DNA of 64,000 bases from positions 13,284,001 through 13,348,000 of the forward strand of contig CAMRHE010000012.1 in the NCBI GenBank assembly GCA_947044405.1, written 5' to 3'. This stretch comes from Leptodactylus fallax (Eukaryota > Chordata > Amphibia > Anura > Leptodactylidae). This document shows positions 9,342-21,570 of this stretch, one piece after another; the first letter of the stretch is position 1; every line of letters starts with the position of its first letter. A program made the position numbers and the translations under genes. The notes below the pieces were generated by a model, which was not told the origin of the DNA, made no database searches, and saw only the letters and a program-made list of their open reading frames with translations.

Positions 9342-10897
9342 CAGTCATGGCCAAAAGTTTTGAGAATGACACAAATATTATATTTTCACATGATCTGCTG
9401 CCCTCTGGTTTTTATGTGTGTTTGTCAGATGTTTTTATCACATACAGAATTATAATTGCATTCATATTATGAGTAACAGAAGCTTATATTGACAGTTAGA
9501 ATGAGTTAATGCAGCAAGTCAATATTTGCAGTGTTGACCCTTCTTCTTCAGGACCTCTGCAATTCTCCCTGGCATGCTCTCAATCAACTTCTGGACCAAA
9601 TCCTGACTGATAGCAGTCCATTCTTGCAGAATCAATGCTTTAATTTTGTCTGAATTTGTTGGTTTTTGTTTGTCTACCCGTCTCTTGATGATTGACCACA
9701 AGTTCTCAATGGGATTAAGATCTGGGGAGTTTCCAGGCCATGGACCCAAAATCTCTATGTTTTGTTCCCTGAGCCATTTAGTTATCACCTTGCTTTATGG
9801 CAAGGTGCTCCATCATGCTGGAAAAGGCATTGTTGAGCGCCAAACTGCTCTTGGACGGTTGGGAGAAGTTGCTCTTGGAGGACATTCTGGTACCATTCTT
9901 TATTCATGGCTGTGTTTTTAGGCAAGACTGTGAGAGAGCCGATTCCCTTGGCTGAGAAGCAACCCCACACATGAATGGTTTCAGGATGCTTTACAGTTGG
10001 CATGAGACAAGACTGGTGGTAGCGCTCACCTCTTCTTCTCCGAATAAGCTGTTTTCCAGATGTTCCAAACAATCGAAAAAGGGATTCATCAGAGAAAATG
10101 ACTTTACCCCAGTCCTCAGCAGTCCACTCCCTCTACCTTTTGCAGAATATCAGTCTGTCCCTGATGTTTTTTCTGGAGAGAAGTGGCTTCTTTGCTGCCC
10201 TCCTTGAGACCAGGCCTTGCCCAAGAGTCTCCGCCCACAGTGCGTGCAGATGCACTCACACCGCCTGCTGCCATCCCAGCAAGCTCTGCACTGCTGGTAG
10301 CCCCATTCCGCAGCTGAAACACTTTAAGAGACGGCCTGCTGCTTGCTGGTCTTTCTTGGGCGACCTGGAGCCTTTTGGCACCAATGGAACCCTCTCCTTG
10401 AAGTTCTTGATGATGCGATAGATTGTTGACTGAGGTGCAATCTTTCTAGCTGCAATACTCTTCCCAGTTAGGCCATTTTTGTGCAGTGCAATGATGACTG
10501 CACGTGTTTCTTTAGAGATAACCATGGTTAACAGAAGAGAAACAATGATGGCAAGCACCAGCCTCCTTTTAAAGTGTCCAGTGGTGTCATTCTTACTTAA
10601 TCATGACAGATTGATCTCCAGCCCTGTCCCATCAACACCCACACCTGTGTTAATGGAGCTATCACTGAAACGATGTTAGGTGGTCCTTTTAAGGCAGGGC
10701 TGCAATGATGTTGAAATGTGTTTTGGGGGATAAAGTTCATTTTCTAGGCAAATATTGACTTTGCAAGTAATTGCTGTTAAGCTGATCACTCTTTATAACA
10801 TTCTGGAGTATATGTAAATTGCCATTAGAAAAACTGAAGCAGTAGACTTTGTAAAAATTAATATTTGTATCATTCTCAAAACTTTTGGCCATGACTG
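9342..10897 (-). mobile_element. Tc1-like transposon A
   Basis: Terminal inverted repeats begin CAGTCATGGCCAAAAGTTTT at both ends, flanked by TA (9340-9341, 10898-10899). 1556 bp with a broken transposase on the minus strand. Its ends differ from all other Tc1 copies here. Confidence 0.92.
9519..10525 (-). pseudogene. Tc1-like transposase, frameshifted (element A)
   Basis: Pieces of one transposase appear in different frames. The N-terminal DNA-binding part starts at MVISKETRAVIIALHKNGLT (10525). The core follows with SDES (first Asp), then [11 protein letters not shown] and FQHDGAPCH (second Asp), and after a one-base shift near 9785 the block [10 protein letters not shown] with the catalytic Glu (9519-9788). 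The frame is also lost around 10100-10256. The enzyme would cut and paste the element at TA sites; this copy cannot make a full one. Confidence 0.85.
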
Positions 10898-11011
10898 TAG
10901 ATATGTTTTCTGCAGTGTGTGGACAAGATTAGCCAGAATCCCATCCACTTTGCAGATATTGTAAAGTTCCACAGTTTTCGCTGTGTTTTCACAACGTGGG
11001 GCCTCAGCCTC

Positions 11012-11150
11012 AAGGGGTTGTCCAGGATAACCCATTTTTTGATATGAGGTGGGGGAAGGTAAAAAAAAACCAATAATATGGGTTTTTTTGTTTGTTTTTT
11101 TTCACCTTCCCTGGCCTGATTTAAAAAAAAAACAGTTATCCTGGACAATA
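11012..11150. repeat. small inverted repeat (GGTTGTCCAGGATAAC)
   Basis: GGTTGTCCAGGATAACC at the left and its complement GTTATCCTGGACAA at the right enclose T-rich sequence with a second internal inversion. It resembles a common frog MITE end and directly abuts the preceding MITE. Confidence 0.6.
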
Positions 11151-11977
11151 ATGCTATTTAATAGTGTTCTTCAGTTACATGTATAAGAAATTATTTAATT
11201 TTTCTTTTCTGGTTTTGGTTAAAAAACAGAATCAAAACATTGTTGTAAATTTCATCTAATACTACATTTTCTAAGCTGACATGTATTAATCTAATGTGTA
11301 GGCAGCTTTAGTTGATGTCATTTTTAATGGAACCAGTTGAACATTTAGGCCTGGGCTACACTGTGACTTTTGTAGCGATACATATTGATTTTAAAGTGTA
11401 ACACCCATTTTTATTACATTTTTTTTTTTTTTTTTGCTATTGTGCCAGGGGGTGGGGGTGGGGTGAAAATTTTTGTAATATACTTTATTAATCTATCAAA
11501 CTTCCTTTTAATAAAAACAGGCTAGAAAGTTCCCATTAGCAATGCTGTAACTAAGCATAGCCAGGGAAACTCTGTACTCAGTGCAGTACATAGAGCTGAA
11601 GCATTTACCAAAGGGGGATGGTCACTTCAAATGGCTGTATCTCTGGTTTTATACCACCTACAAAAATGGTTCTGGTATCACAAGAAAGATGAGCTTTCAT
11701 AAGTTGCCAAGACTGAAGTACAAGCTGTAAAAGAATTAGAGATATCACTAGCTAAAAATACAGTCGATAAATTATTTTATATGTAGCATGAACTGCTATA
11801 TATTAAGTTCAAATTCCAGACTGTGTTGTTGACTAGTGGTACTTCTTCTGTAACTAGTATTTAAATCTCAGCTTTCTATGATACCAGAGTAATTTTTCTA
11901 GTTGGTACAAAACTGGAGATACAACCATTTGAAGTGACCCCCCCCCCCCCATCTTGGTAAATGCTTCAGCTCTACAT

Positions 11978-12515
11978 TGTTAGAATTGCCCATAAGTAAT
12001 TTCTAATAACAGCTGCTAGGGAAAGGGAAGACAGAAATAGTAAGCCCTAAAACTAGACCCACCCAGTGTCCCTACCTATTTGCCGCAACTGTCCTAATGA
12101 CAGGGACAACTGCACGACAAACCCTACTCTAGATAAGTGATACACAAGACAACACAACAAAGAAGAGGAGTGAGCAAGCCAAGGGTCAAGCCAGAGAAAC
12201 AAAACAGTACCAAATCGCAATCCTAAAGAGTAGTTAAAAGCCAAAAAGCAGAGGTCGGTAAATACAATATAAGAGCAAGGACAAACACTTAGCAAGGTCA
12301 GAGACACAATAGCCAGCAACCAAGGACTCCAGAACCCGCCCCAGGCTTGATTGGCAGATAAGCTGTCAATCACAAGCACACAAAAGTTAACCCTAACAGT
12401 GCCAACACAGAATGAAAAGATTCCGGGAGCAGGTAATCATGAGCGGACACGCCTCCTGTGGCATACAATGCGGCCAGAGGACGGCGCAGAAGTTCAAACG
12501 GGTGAGGATGTAACA
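11978..12515. mobile_element. solo LTR with 5-bp target duplication
   Basis: Starts TGTTAGAATT and ends GGATGTAACA, flanked by TACAT at 11973-11977 and 12516-12520. The partner arm of the surrounding fold-back lacks it. No internal region remains, so the two LTRs probably recombined. It matches neither LTR pair elsewhere in this window. Confidence 0.75.
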
Positions 12516-12660
12516 TACATATTCACAGTACAACTGTGTACAGACTTTCCTTAGTAACAGCTCACTTAGGGGTTTCTAGGGAGAATGCTGCAGCTTGTTT
12601 CATAATAAAACGGAAGTTAGATAGGATAATAAATAAATATAAATAACTAAAATGATAACC

Positions 12661-12700
12661 ACACATACCCCAACACAATAGTAAAAAAAAAAAAAAAAGA
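12661..12700. repeat. poly(A) run
   Basis: A run of about 16 A lies at 12679-12698, within the right arm of the fold-back; the other arm has the matching T run near 11420. Confidence 0.8.
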
Positions 12701-13208
12701 AAAGGGATTTACACTTTAACCATTGAGCTTTACATTCAGTTTAAATGATTGATTCAGGAATCAGGACCCACAGCTATCAGATATGTATAACCTTCCATGG
12801 CCTGGTGAATTTACTATAGTCTACAACAGAAATTGGCAAACTTACAGCTCAAGGTACAGCAACTCCTAGCGATTTCAGATTCTGGTGAATGGAGGGCAGA
12901 CACGCCTAAGGTATTGAGAAGCATGAGTTTCTTAATAAATACTCTGGCACAGGTTAGATCAAGACTGGCATAGCTACAGCCAGCCGGTGTATTGTTTTCA
13001 AAATAACTTATGGCAAACAGTATGACACTTATACCCCAATGTTGTTTAACCCTCCCAAAATAAAATAGATTCACAAAATAGATTCAGTCCAAAGTTTGTG
13101 CCTGCAGGTCAGCTATTACTAACTGATCACTAGGGGTCTGATTTCTGGTATCCCTTAATTTTTGGATGTAACAATGCAACTATGTTGCAGCTGTCTGTAC
13201 AGTGCCAG

Positions 13209-13480
13209 CAGTGGCGTAACTAAAGTCTTGTGGGCCCTGGTGCAATCTTTTGTCCGGGGCCCCCTACCTCATCCCTACAGTGAATTCTTGATAGTGATAG
13301 TTACGGGTGCTAAGGAGTTTAATCAACCTTAGTGTGGTTAGGGTAATCTGTGGGTCTCCTTGGCTGATGGGCCAGATGGAAGCTGCAATCTCAATACTGA
13401 TGCCAGTGCTTATGGGCCCCCTAAGGCTCCTGGGCTCCGGTGCGATTGCACCCTCTGCACCCCCTCAAGTTACGCCCCTG
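13209..13480. mobile_element. non-autonomous hAT-like element with 8-bp duplication
   Basis: Ends are CAGTGGCGTAACT and AGTTACGCCCCTG. Flanking AGTGCCAG is repeated exactly at 13201-13208 and 13481-13488. An 8-bp duplication and CAG-type ends fit hAT. 272 bp, no coding capacity. It shares its ends with the minisatellite carriers at 18652 and 40578. Confidence 0.85.
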
Positions 13481-13511
13481 AGTGCCAGTATAATGGTGTC
13501 CAAACCTTTTT

Positions 13512-13672
13512 TTTTTTCGATGAAAGTCTTTATTTAAGTTTTATGAAGTATAACAGAAGGATAACAACAATAATATATAGGGATGACACCAATGCAGGAT
13601 GCAGCAAAAAGTACATACAGACACATAGTTCTGCACAAAGCGTATATAACAAATATAATTTGCATTAAGGCT
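13512..13672 (-). mobile_element. 5'-truncated LINE/SINE tail
   Basis: A poly(T) start and the phrase AAACCTTTTT at both sides (13502-13511, 13673-13682) point to a reverse-oriented, poly(A)-tailed retroinsertion. The body is too short to classify. Confidence 0.6.
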
Positions 13673-14465
13673 AAACCTTTTTACGTTTCAATTTTAGAAG
13701 TCTGGTAACTAATATTCTATTGAGGCATAAAAACATAGTTTAACATGTGCTTCAAACACACAGTTTAACATTTTGAGAAGAAGACAGTAACACACACATG
13801 CACAAGCCATGAACAATAGATTCCTGGTAATGACTGTCTTCAAATGTCCAAATTTTGCCATAGGCATGTCATTTAACTAGTAATAAATAATGATCTATGT
13901 ATGTATGACAGAGTGAGCCTAGGGCTGTAGGAGATTACTTATCTGGAATCCTCAACATTGTATTCAGCAACAAATACACATCTTTAGTAAATACTTGGCT
14001 TACTATGGTTTTGGACATTCTTCAAGAGAGTAACACCAAAATCTTGTGGAACTCTTTACTTTCTTTTGCCAACACAAAATAACTTTTGTCGTGGATCTTG
14101 CTCTAGCAGAGCAGAGTGTATTCAAGCAAGCCTGCTTTTTTACAATCACTTGAGAGTGATATTCCATTATTATGTTTTATTATATTGTTTTGATGTATGC
14201 AAAGATAGATAGATAGATGCATAGCGTCATATATTTCACCCTGTAACAGTTAAGAACATTGTAGCAAATTTACAAATGCTGTCCAATACTTAACTAGACA
14301 TTCTTAAATTTTGCCAGATTTAACATAAGACTTAGACTTAAGTGTCTAATGCTGAGCAATAAATTTGGCACATATTTCGACTAGTCTAACATTATACCTC
14401 CTAACAGTTGGCCCAGTTTCTAGCAAAATTTTGACTTACATGGTAGAAAGTGGTAGAAAGTGTTT

Positions 14466-14820
14466 AAGGCCAGAGCCCCACATAGCGTAAATGCCGCGAT
14501 TTGGCCACAGCGGAAAAAACATGGTCCTTTATAGTATCTGCAAAGCGGATGGGATTGTGGCTAATCCCTACCACATATTGCAGAAAAAAATCCACAGCGG
14601 AAATGCTGCGATTTCAGAAACTGTTGCGTTTTTGTAATTCGCAGCATGTCAATTATACCTACGGAAACACTGGCGTTTTCCGTATAGGTATTATAGAAGC
14701 AGAAAGTCCGCAGAGGAAAACTCTGCGGACTTTCTGAGAAAAGCCATGCGGAAAAAAACACAATGCATTTCTGCCACAGTCTTTTCAGCAGCGCTTTTTG
14801 GCTGCGGCATGCTAGCCTAA
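14466..14820. mobile_element. hairpin MITE (GGCCCCACGTAGC family)
   Basis: Starts GAGCCCCACATAGCGTAAAT and ends GGCTGCGGCATGCTAGCC. It holds the internal hairpin AGAAAGTCCGCAGAGGAAAA / complement. The copies at 9165, 44337 and 56690 are related. Confidence 0.7.
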
Positions 14821-15364
14821 AACAGTTAATAAATATAGTTTAGAGAATGTATACCAGTTTATTGCTACAGATTTCTGGTGCACTTTCTATAGTAAATCTG
14901 CCCCATTAAGTGAACATGGGGTTCATATCCTCTAAACTGGAAACTGGGATCATCAATAATTTTATTAAAAGCAGAGAACAGAAAGACAAAGAATTATGTT
15001 AGGAAGGGTTAATATTAGGCCATGTTCACGCTGCAGTGTCTATTCAATCTCCGCACTGGGAATGCGAGCAATACATAAGCCAAACATATCTACTGTATAT
15101 GGCCCCTATTGATTAATACAGAGGCAAAAGAGTGCCTGGAATGGTATGAACTGGCATATCTTTTTTAAAAATCTATAGAATCAGGTAGTAGACCAAGCTA
15201 CTACCCGATTCTATAGATGGTAGGGAGGTTATATATAAATTAGTGTGATTCAATCACAAGTGTGTAGAAGCTGCAGTTAAACATGGCAGTTAGATAGGGC
15301 AGAATACAGATCTGCTGAATTATCACTCCAAAAACTTGTAAGTTTTCAATACAATTGTCTCACC
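14821..15364. other. unassigned sequence
   Basis: No coding frame. A short inverted repeat (ATCTATAGAATC...GATTCTATAGAT) lies at about 15170-15220. Part could be the 5' UTR of the following LINE. Confidence 0.4.
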
Positions 15365-18300
15365 ATGTTCACTGCATGTCTTTTGTCTCTATTTGCTGCT
15401 TTTTTAAAAACTTACCACCCATTCCCACCTCCTGTTACTTCTATCCACATCAGTCCTTCTCTCCTTCCCTCTCCTATGTGCAGCTCCCACTCTCTCTTCA
15501 CCTTCCTCAACCACCTTAACCCACCTTGTGCTTCTGTGCAACAAATTAGACGATCTCACAAGTCATTTAACCATCTGCTGTCTCTCGCCATTCTCCTGCT
15601 ACTAGCTGCTGGGGACATCTCTCCAAACCCTGGCCCTCCTTCTGGTAACCTCAACTCTGTACCTGTCTCACCAAGAAACCCTTCTAACTTTATTAATATT
15701 CGTTGTCTACCGTTTCCTTCTCCTCCACCAGTCTCTTTCTCTTGTGCTCTCTGGAATGCCCGCTCACTCTGCAACAAACTTGACATTACTCAAGATCTCC
15801 TCTTTATTTCAAAGTCTTTTAATCTGCTGGCTATCACTGAAAACTTGAATTAAACAGTCTGACACAGCATCCCCTGTTGCTCTCTGTTACGATGGCCTCC
15901 AATTCTCACACACCCCTAGACCTGAGGATAGGCGAGGTGGAGGGGTTGGTGCCTTTCTATCACCACAATGTATTTTTCAGGTCATTTCACCAGTACCATC
16001 GCTCTCTTTCTCCTTTTTCGAGGTCCAAACTATAAGACTCTTTCGCCCTTTTTCCTTGTGAGTAGCTGTCATCTACCGTCCCCTTGGCTCTCCCTACCAG
16101 TTCTTAGATCAATTTTCTTCATGGTTTCCAAACTTCCTATCCTGTGAAATTCCTACTCTCATTATGAGTGACTTTAACATTCCCATTAACATCCCTGTAT
16201 CTCGATCTGCCTCTCGCCTTCTATCACTAACCGCCTCTCTTGGTCTCTCTCAGCTTACTTCTTCTCCCACACAAAAAAATGGTAATATCCTTGATCTGGT
16301 CTTCTTAGGGCTCTATTCTGTCTCTGACTTTAGTAACGCTCACCTACCAATTTCTGACTATAACCTTCTTTCCTTTAATATCAAAGCTTCCTGTCCTTCA
16401 CAAAACACACTAACCTATTGCACATGCAGAAATCTACGGGCTGAAAACACACAGCATCTCTCAGACACCCTACAGTCATCACTGTCTCCCATCTCTTCTC
16501 TCTCCTGTCCTGAACTGGCCACCAAATACTACAATGAGACTCTCAAAGCCACCCTGGATAAAGTAGCACCCTTGACCGTCCGAAAATCTCAACACAGACA
16601 CCGACAACCTTGGCACACTCCTCAAAGACATTTTCTTCAGCAATGCTTAAAATGTGCCGAACGGCTATGGCGAAAATCTCACACATCTGCAGATTTTCTT
16701 CACTTCAAGTTTATGCTCAAAGCCTATAACTCTGCCCTTCACCTCGCCAAACAAGCCTACTTCACCTCTCTCATCTCTTCTCTCTCCAATAACCCTAAAC
16801 GACTCTTTGACACCTTTCACTCCCTTCTCATGCCAAAGGTGCGGGCACCTGTCACAGTCTCAGTGCCCAAGATATGGCCATGTACATTAAAGACAAAATC
16901 GACAACATCCATCAGAAAATAACCCATTCTCCAAGTGGCATCAGTCCCCCTTCTCCGCCTTGCTCCTCATTGTGAACTCTCATTATTTGACCCGGTAACA
17001 GAAGAAGAAGTCTTCCAGCTCCTTTCTTCTTCTCTCCCCACTACTTGCACAAGTGATCCTATTCCGTCACACCTCCTCCGGTCTCTGTCCCCCACTGTTA
17101 CAACTCACCTTACTAAAATTTTTAACCTCTCTCTTTCTTTTGGAATCTTTCCCTCCTCCTTCAAACATGCTGTCATAACCCCACTACTGAAAAAACCCTC
17201 CCTTGTCTCATCCTGTGCTGCTAACTACTGACCTGTCTCTAACCTCCCCTTCATCTCTAAACTCCTGGAACGCTTGGTCTACTCCCACCTAATCCGCTAT
17301 CTCTCTGCTAACTCTCTTCTGGACCCCTTACAATCAGGTTTTCGTGCACTACACTCTACAGAAACGGCTCTCACAAAGGTCTCCAACAATCTCTTGACGG
17401 CTAAATCTAAAGGGAACTATTCACTACTTATTCTTCTGGATATCTCAGCAGCATTTGACACTGTAGACCACGAACTCCTCCTCACTATGCTCCATTCTAT
17501 TGGCCTCAGGGATACCGCTCTCTCTTGGTTTTCTTCCTATCTTTCTGACCGCTCATTTAGTGTATCATTCGCTGGTGTTATTTCTTCTCCTCTGCCCCTT
17601 GCAGTTGGGATTCCTCAAGGCTCGGTCCTAGGTCCCCTCCTCTTCTCTCTGTACACAGCCCCAGTTGGACAAACCATTCTCAAATTTGGCTTTCAATACC
17701 ATCTTTATGCAGATGATACCCAACTATATACCTCATCCCGTGACATCACTCCTGAACTACTACAGAACACCAGTGACTGTCTCTCTGCTGTCTCTAACAT
17801 CATGTCTTTTCTTTATCTGAAATTGAATCTTTCAAAAACTGAACTTCTTGTGTTCCATCCATCTACTAACCGACCTAACCCTGATATCTCCATTTCTGTC
17901 TGTGGCCTTACTATTACCCCGAGGCGGCATGCCCGCTGTCTGGGGGTTCTATTTGATTCAGATCTCACCTTTACCCCACATATTCAGACACTTGCACGCT
18001 CTTGCCACCTCTTTTCTCACTGTGGAAACATCAAAAACCATCATTGTCGCTCTGATTCTCTTCTTCACTACTGTAATTCTTTTCTAATTGGGCTTCCTCT
18101 TACTAAACTCTCCCCACTACAATCTGTCCTGAATGCGGCTGCCAGACTCATCTTTCTGTCAAACCGGTACACAGACGCATCTACCTTGTGTCAGTCGCTG
18201 TATTGGTTGCTCATCCATCACAGAATACAATATAAAATTATCACAATGACCCACAAATCCATCCATAGCGCTGCGCCCCCCTATATCTCCTCTCTCATCA

Positions 18301-18506
18301 CTGTCTACCGCCCTAATCATCCTCTCCATTCTGCCAATGACCTTAGACTTGTATCCCCTGTTATCCGTTCATCCCACTCCCATCTCTAAGATTTTTTTCG
18401 AGCTGCACCGGTGCTCTGGAATGCTTTACCCAAGACAATCCGATTAATCTCCAACTACAGCAGCTTCAAAACTGCCCTAAAATCACATCTGTCTGCGGAG
18501 GTGTAG
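15365..18506 (+). pseudogene. L2/CR1-clade LINE ORF2: endonuclease and reverse transcriptase
   Basis: The product nicks DNA and copies LINE RNA at the nick. A hydrophobic leader with GDISPNPGP (15611-15637, resembling a 2A peptide) precedes the APE-type endonuclease: LWNARSLCNK, then RRGGGVGAFLSP and SDFNIPI. Reverse transcriptase follows, with [33 protein letters not shown] and the catalytic LYADDTQLY. The C-terminal block PVLWNALPKTIR is in frame to a TAG at 18504-18506. Damage seen: a frameshift near 15855, and in-frame stops near 16059, 16920, 17229 and 18388. From about 15863 to the end all pieces share one frame. The GIPQ and ADDTQLY sequences and the downstream tail favour L2. Confidence 0.88.
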
Positions 18507-18651
18507 AACAATAACACCTTTTATCCTTCCTCCTCTGTTCCTCAGATCCTGTCCTCTCCATCTAGAAGTTACACTGCACTCCTTGCACTTAGTATCTGTT
18601 TATTCACAGATACTGGCTGGTGACGTGTTCATACAGCCTTAGTTACACAAC
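18507..18651 (+). other. L2 LINE 3' UTR, part before insertion
   Basis: Follows the ORF2 stop and runs to TACACAAC (18644-18651), which is duplicated at 19828-19835 around the inserted hAT-like element. Confidence 0.75.
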
Positions 18652-19827
18652 CAGGGGCGTAACTATCGGGGTAGCAGCGGTAGCAACTGCCACAGGGCCC
18701 ATGACATTACGGGGCCCCGCGGGCCCCCGATGCGCTTTTTTTTTTTTTTTTTTTTTAATAGGCCGTTACCCCAGCAGGTAACGGGCCCTATATACTTACC
18801 GATCCCCGGGGTCCAGCTCACGGCCGCCTGCGCTTCCGATTCTGTGGAGGCGGCTGTGAGCAGGAGCGGGGATCGGTATGTGAGGCCGCGAGCCGAACCC
18901 CACAATCTCTGCTATCATTATACTCCGGGGTCTTTGAAAAGACCCCGGAGTATAATAATTGGAGGCTCAGGGGAGGTGAGGGAACATAAAAAACAATGTA
19001 CTTACCTCTCCTATGCTACTCCAGGCTTCGGGCCTGTTTGGTGACATCGCAGACGTCAGCGGACGTCATTTTGCGTCGCGACGCCGGCCTCGTCCAACAT
19101 TGAAGAAGGCCGAAGTAGCAGCGACTGGACCGGAGCGAGGAACAGGTAAGCAACGTTGTTTTTTTATCTATCTATCCTCCCCTGGGTCTCCGATCATTAT
19201 ACTCTGGGGTCTGAAAAGACCCCAGAGTATAATAATTGTTCATGGGTGGTCCACAATGGGACATATAATAGTGTGTGCAGGGGCCACTATGGGGCAAAAT
19301 ACTCAGTGCAGAGGCCACTATGGGGCAAAATACTGTGTGCAGGGGCCACTATGGGATATAATACTGTGTGCAGGGGCCACTATGGGGCAAAATACTGTGT
19401 GCAGGGGCCACTATGGGATATAATACTGTGTGCAGGGGCCACTATGGGGCAAAATACTGTGTGCAGGGGCCACTATGGGACATGATACTGTGTGCAGGGG
19501 CCACTATGGGGCATTATACTGTGTGCAGGGGCCACTATGGGGCATGATACTGTGTGCAGGGGCCACTATGGGACATGATACTGTGTGCAGGGGCCACTAC
19601 GGGACATGATACTGTGTGCAGGGGCCACTATGGGACATGATACTGTGTGCAGGGGCCACTATGGGACATGATACTGTGTGCAGGGGCCACTATGGGACAT
19701 GATACTGTGTGCAGGGGCCACTATGGGACATGATACTGTGCGCAGGAATGCCGTTTTTTTGGGGGAGGGGGGCGGTTCCCGGGGGTCCATGTCAAATGTT
19801 CGCCTTGGGGCCCAGCCATTCCTAGTG
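18652..19827. mobile_element. hAT-like element carrying a 31-bp minisatellite, inserted in the L2 3' UTR
   Basis: Starts CAGGGGCGTAACTATCGG. The right side ends GGCCCAGCCATTCCTAGTG, a shortened form of the family end CCTAGTTACGCCCCTG. The 8-bp TACACAAC flanks both sides. Inside are a poly(T) run, a GC-rich hairpin (GATCCCCGG...CCCGGAG region), the phrase ACCCCGGAGTATAATAATT and then a 31-bp tandem array. No transposase is encoded. Confidence 0.8.
19250..19745. repeat. 31-bp minisatellite, about 16 units
   Basis: The unit reads roughly GGGGCCACTATGGGACATGA plus TACTGTGTGCA. Variant words GGGGCAAAATAC and GGGATATAATAC alternate in the left part, whereas the right part is almost uniform GGGACATGATAC. 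Because 31 is not a multiple of three, several frames stay open through it; they are not genes. Confidence 0.92.
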
Positions 19828-19835
19828 TACACAAC

Positions 19836-20100
19836 CTAGTGTACACCACTGTACACAACCTTTTCTATTTAAAGATGGCTGGACCATCGTAGTAAACAAG
19901 CCCTCTGACCTCTTGTGTCCCCCTATCTCATCATAGATTGTAAGCTTTTGCGAGCAGGGCCCTCACTCCTATCGTTTGATATGTTTATTTCTTTGTCACA
20001 TTGTAATGTCTCATATTATCAGTTCATGTGTCCTTTGATTTGTAAAGTGCTACGGAATATGTTGGCACTATATAAATAAAGTTGTTATTATTATTATTAT
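19836..20100 (+). mobile_element. L2 LINE 3' tail
   Basis: Contains ATAGATTGTAAGCTTTTGCG, GGAATATGTTGGCACTATATAAATAAA and a final (TTA)n run, the standard frog L2 tail. It completes the element that starts near 15365. Confidence 0.85.
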
Positions 20101-21484
20101 AAATTATCTCTTATTCTCCAAGTGGGCAGAAACATTTTTTTCAAAGAAAATAAAAGGTTAATGTCTACTTGGAGTACAAGAGCTACTTTGCATACAACCA
20201 TCCAGGGGTCATATAGTACAGGGGCCATCAAGTACAAATATGGGCCGGCAGGTCCACTTTAACAAATATTTTACAGGGTTTTTTTTATATATATTATTAT
20301 TGAGCAAATAATCTTTGTAAGGCTATGAATTACTGGTCCCTCGCAAGTAGTGCCGTGTTCCAAAAAGAAGTGATGTAAAATATACAGTATGATACACGTA
20401 TGTACTTGCTGTAAATCCTCAGCAAGCAGCAAGCCACGTGTGGTCTGTCAGCCAGCCTTGGGCCATGCAGAACACAACCACCCTTTTTCTATTAGTCTAA
20501 TGTATATGGGGGATTCCCAACTATCCCATCATGGCAGACATTGTAGCAAAGAAGAATTAGAAATATTGGATTTTGATATGCTTAATCTGGTGTTTTGCTG
20601 GAGAATAAACATTAGATACATGGCCGCTGAACAACTGATTTTGGACAGTTGGATTTGACCCACCGGATCCTTTTCTTCTTAGAGAGAGAAACTACTGTCA
20701 GAGCTGTCTAGAATTGGTTTCTTCCATATCCATGGTCAAAATATATGAGCCAAGTGTGCATGTGTATTGTCAGATATGGCCAAGCTAAACCTGTATGTAT
20801 GGCTACCAGATGGCTATGGCAGTGGTTTACATCCTAGTCTCTGTTGAATGAAAATAAATATTCAGCCAAGCATACATGAATGTTTTTGGGAAGGTCTTGA
20901 GGAGATGTTGGTTGAACCCTTACTAGCTTATGTGCATGGCCAGCTTAAGTCGCTGATTGGTCAAACAGATGGCAGACCAGTAGAACTTCTACCCCACATA
21001 CAGCCATATATCCCAGCTTATATAAAGATGTTTCAGGCTCCAAAGCTTGCATGATTACACCATATTCAAAACATGGATTTATGGAATTTGGGAATAAATA
21101 GCTTTGTACATGAAGGCTTGTACATGTATGTGCCATACACCAGCGGTTCTAAATGCACAGTTGACCATAGAAGCATAAATGACCAGATTGCATGTCTCTA
21201 AAGGACCATTATATGCCTGTTTTCGACGCATTATTTGACTGAGCTATACAAATACCCTCTGTCTTTGGATGGCCTTGCCATGTTTTGCAGTGGTTGTAAT
21301 ATTTTGGTTCCTTTACATCTGACTTTCCCTTAAATCTTGTGGAATAGACTACACGACATAAATTCAAGTTGGTGCCAGATTTGCTGAAATTATAAAATAG
21401 ATGCACTTATTCCACAAACGTATTTTTTTTAATATATTTTGAGATATAATATTACATCACAAATAAAAAGCTACACATTAGGGA
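20101..21484. other. unassigned sequence
   Basis: AT-rich, no convincing gene or repeat. Short open frames are unsupported by any motif. Confidence 0.4.
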
Positions 21485-21570
21485 ATTTAGATTGTGAGCC
21501 CTAACCGGGACAGTGTCTGTAAAGCTCTGTGAAATATGTTATATAAGCAAGAGATATAAATTAAAAATTA
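21485..21570 (+). mobile_element. L2-type LINE tail fragment
   Basis: TTTAGATTGTGAGCCCTAAC, CTGTAAAGCTCTGTGAAATA and TTATATAAGCAAGAGATATA are decayed versions of the L2 3' tail. Confidence 0.6.

Larger units (their letters stand above)
9165..11010. mobile_element. hairpin MITE (GGCCCCACGTAGC family), split by a Tc1 element
   Basis: The left half (9165-9341) starts AAGGCCCCATGTAGCC and carries AGAAAGTCC...GGACTTTCT hairpins. The right half (10898-11010) ends in ACAACGTGGGGCCTCAGCC. The two halves join at a TA, where the Tc1 element 9342-10897 inserted. Related copies lie at 14466, 44337 and 56690. Confidence 0.75.
11390..12718. mobile_element. long fold-back element, with a solo LTR inside
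   Basis: The left arm (about 11390-11740) and right arm (about 11850-12718) are diverged inverted copies. Examples are TAAAGTGTAA/TTACACTTTA at the tips, AGAGCTGAAGCATTTACC/GGTAAATGCTTCAGCTCT further in, and GTCACTTCAAATGG/CCATTTGAAGTGAC. The right arm is lengthened by a 538-bp solo LTR. No protein is encoded. Exact outer ends and any target duplication are unclear. Confidence 0.7.

Noticed and set aside
19156..19485. Open frames through the 31-bp array, and the look of a CRISPR-like array
   Set aside because: Units are contiguous without spacers, the period is not a multiple of three so frames stay open by chance, and the context is a vertebrate transposon.
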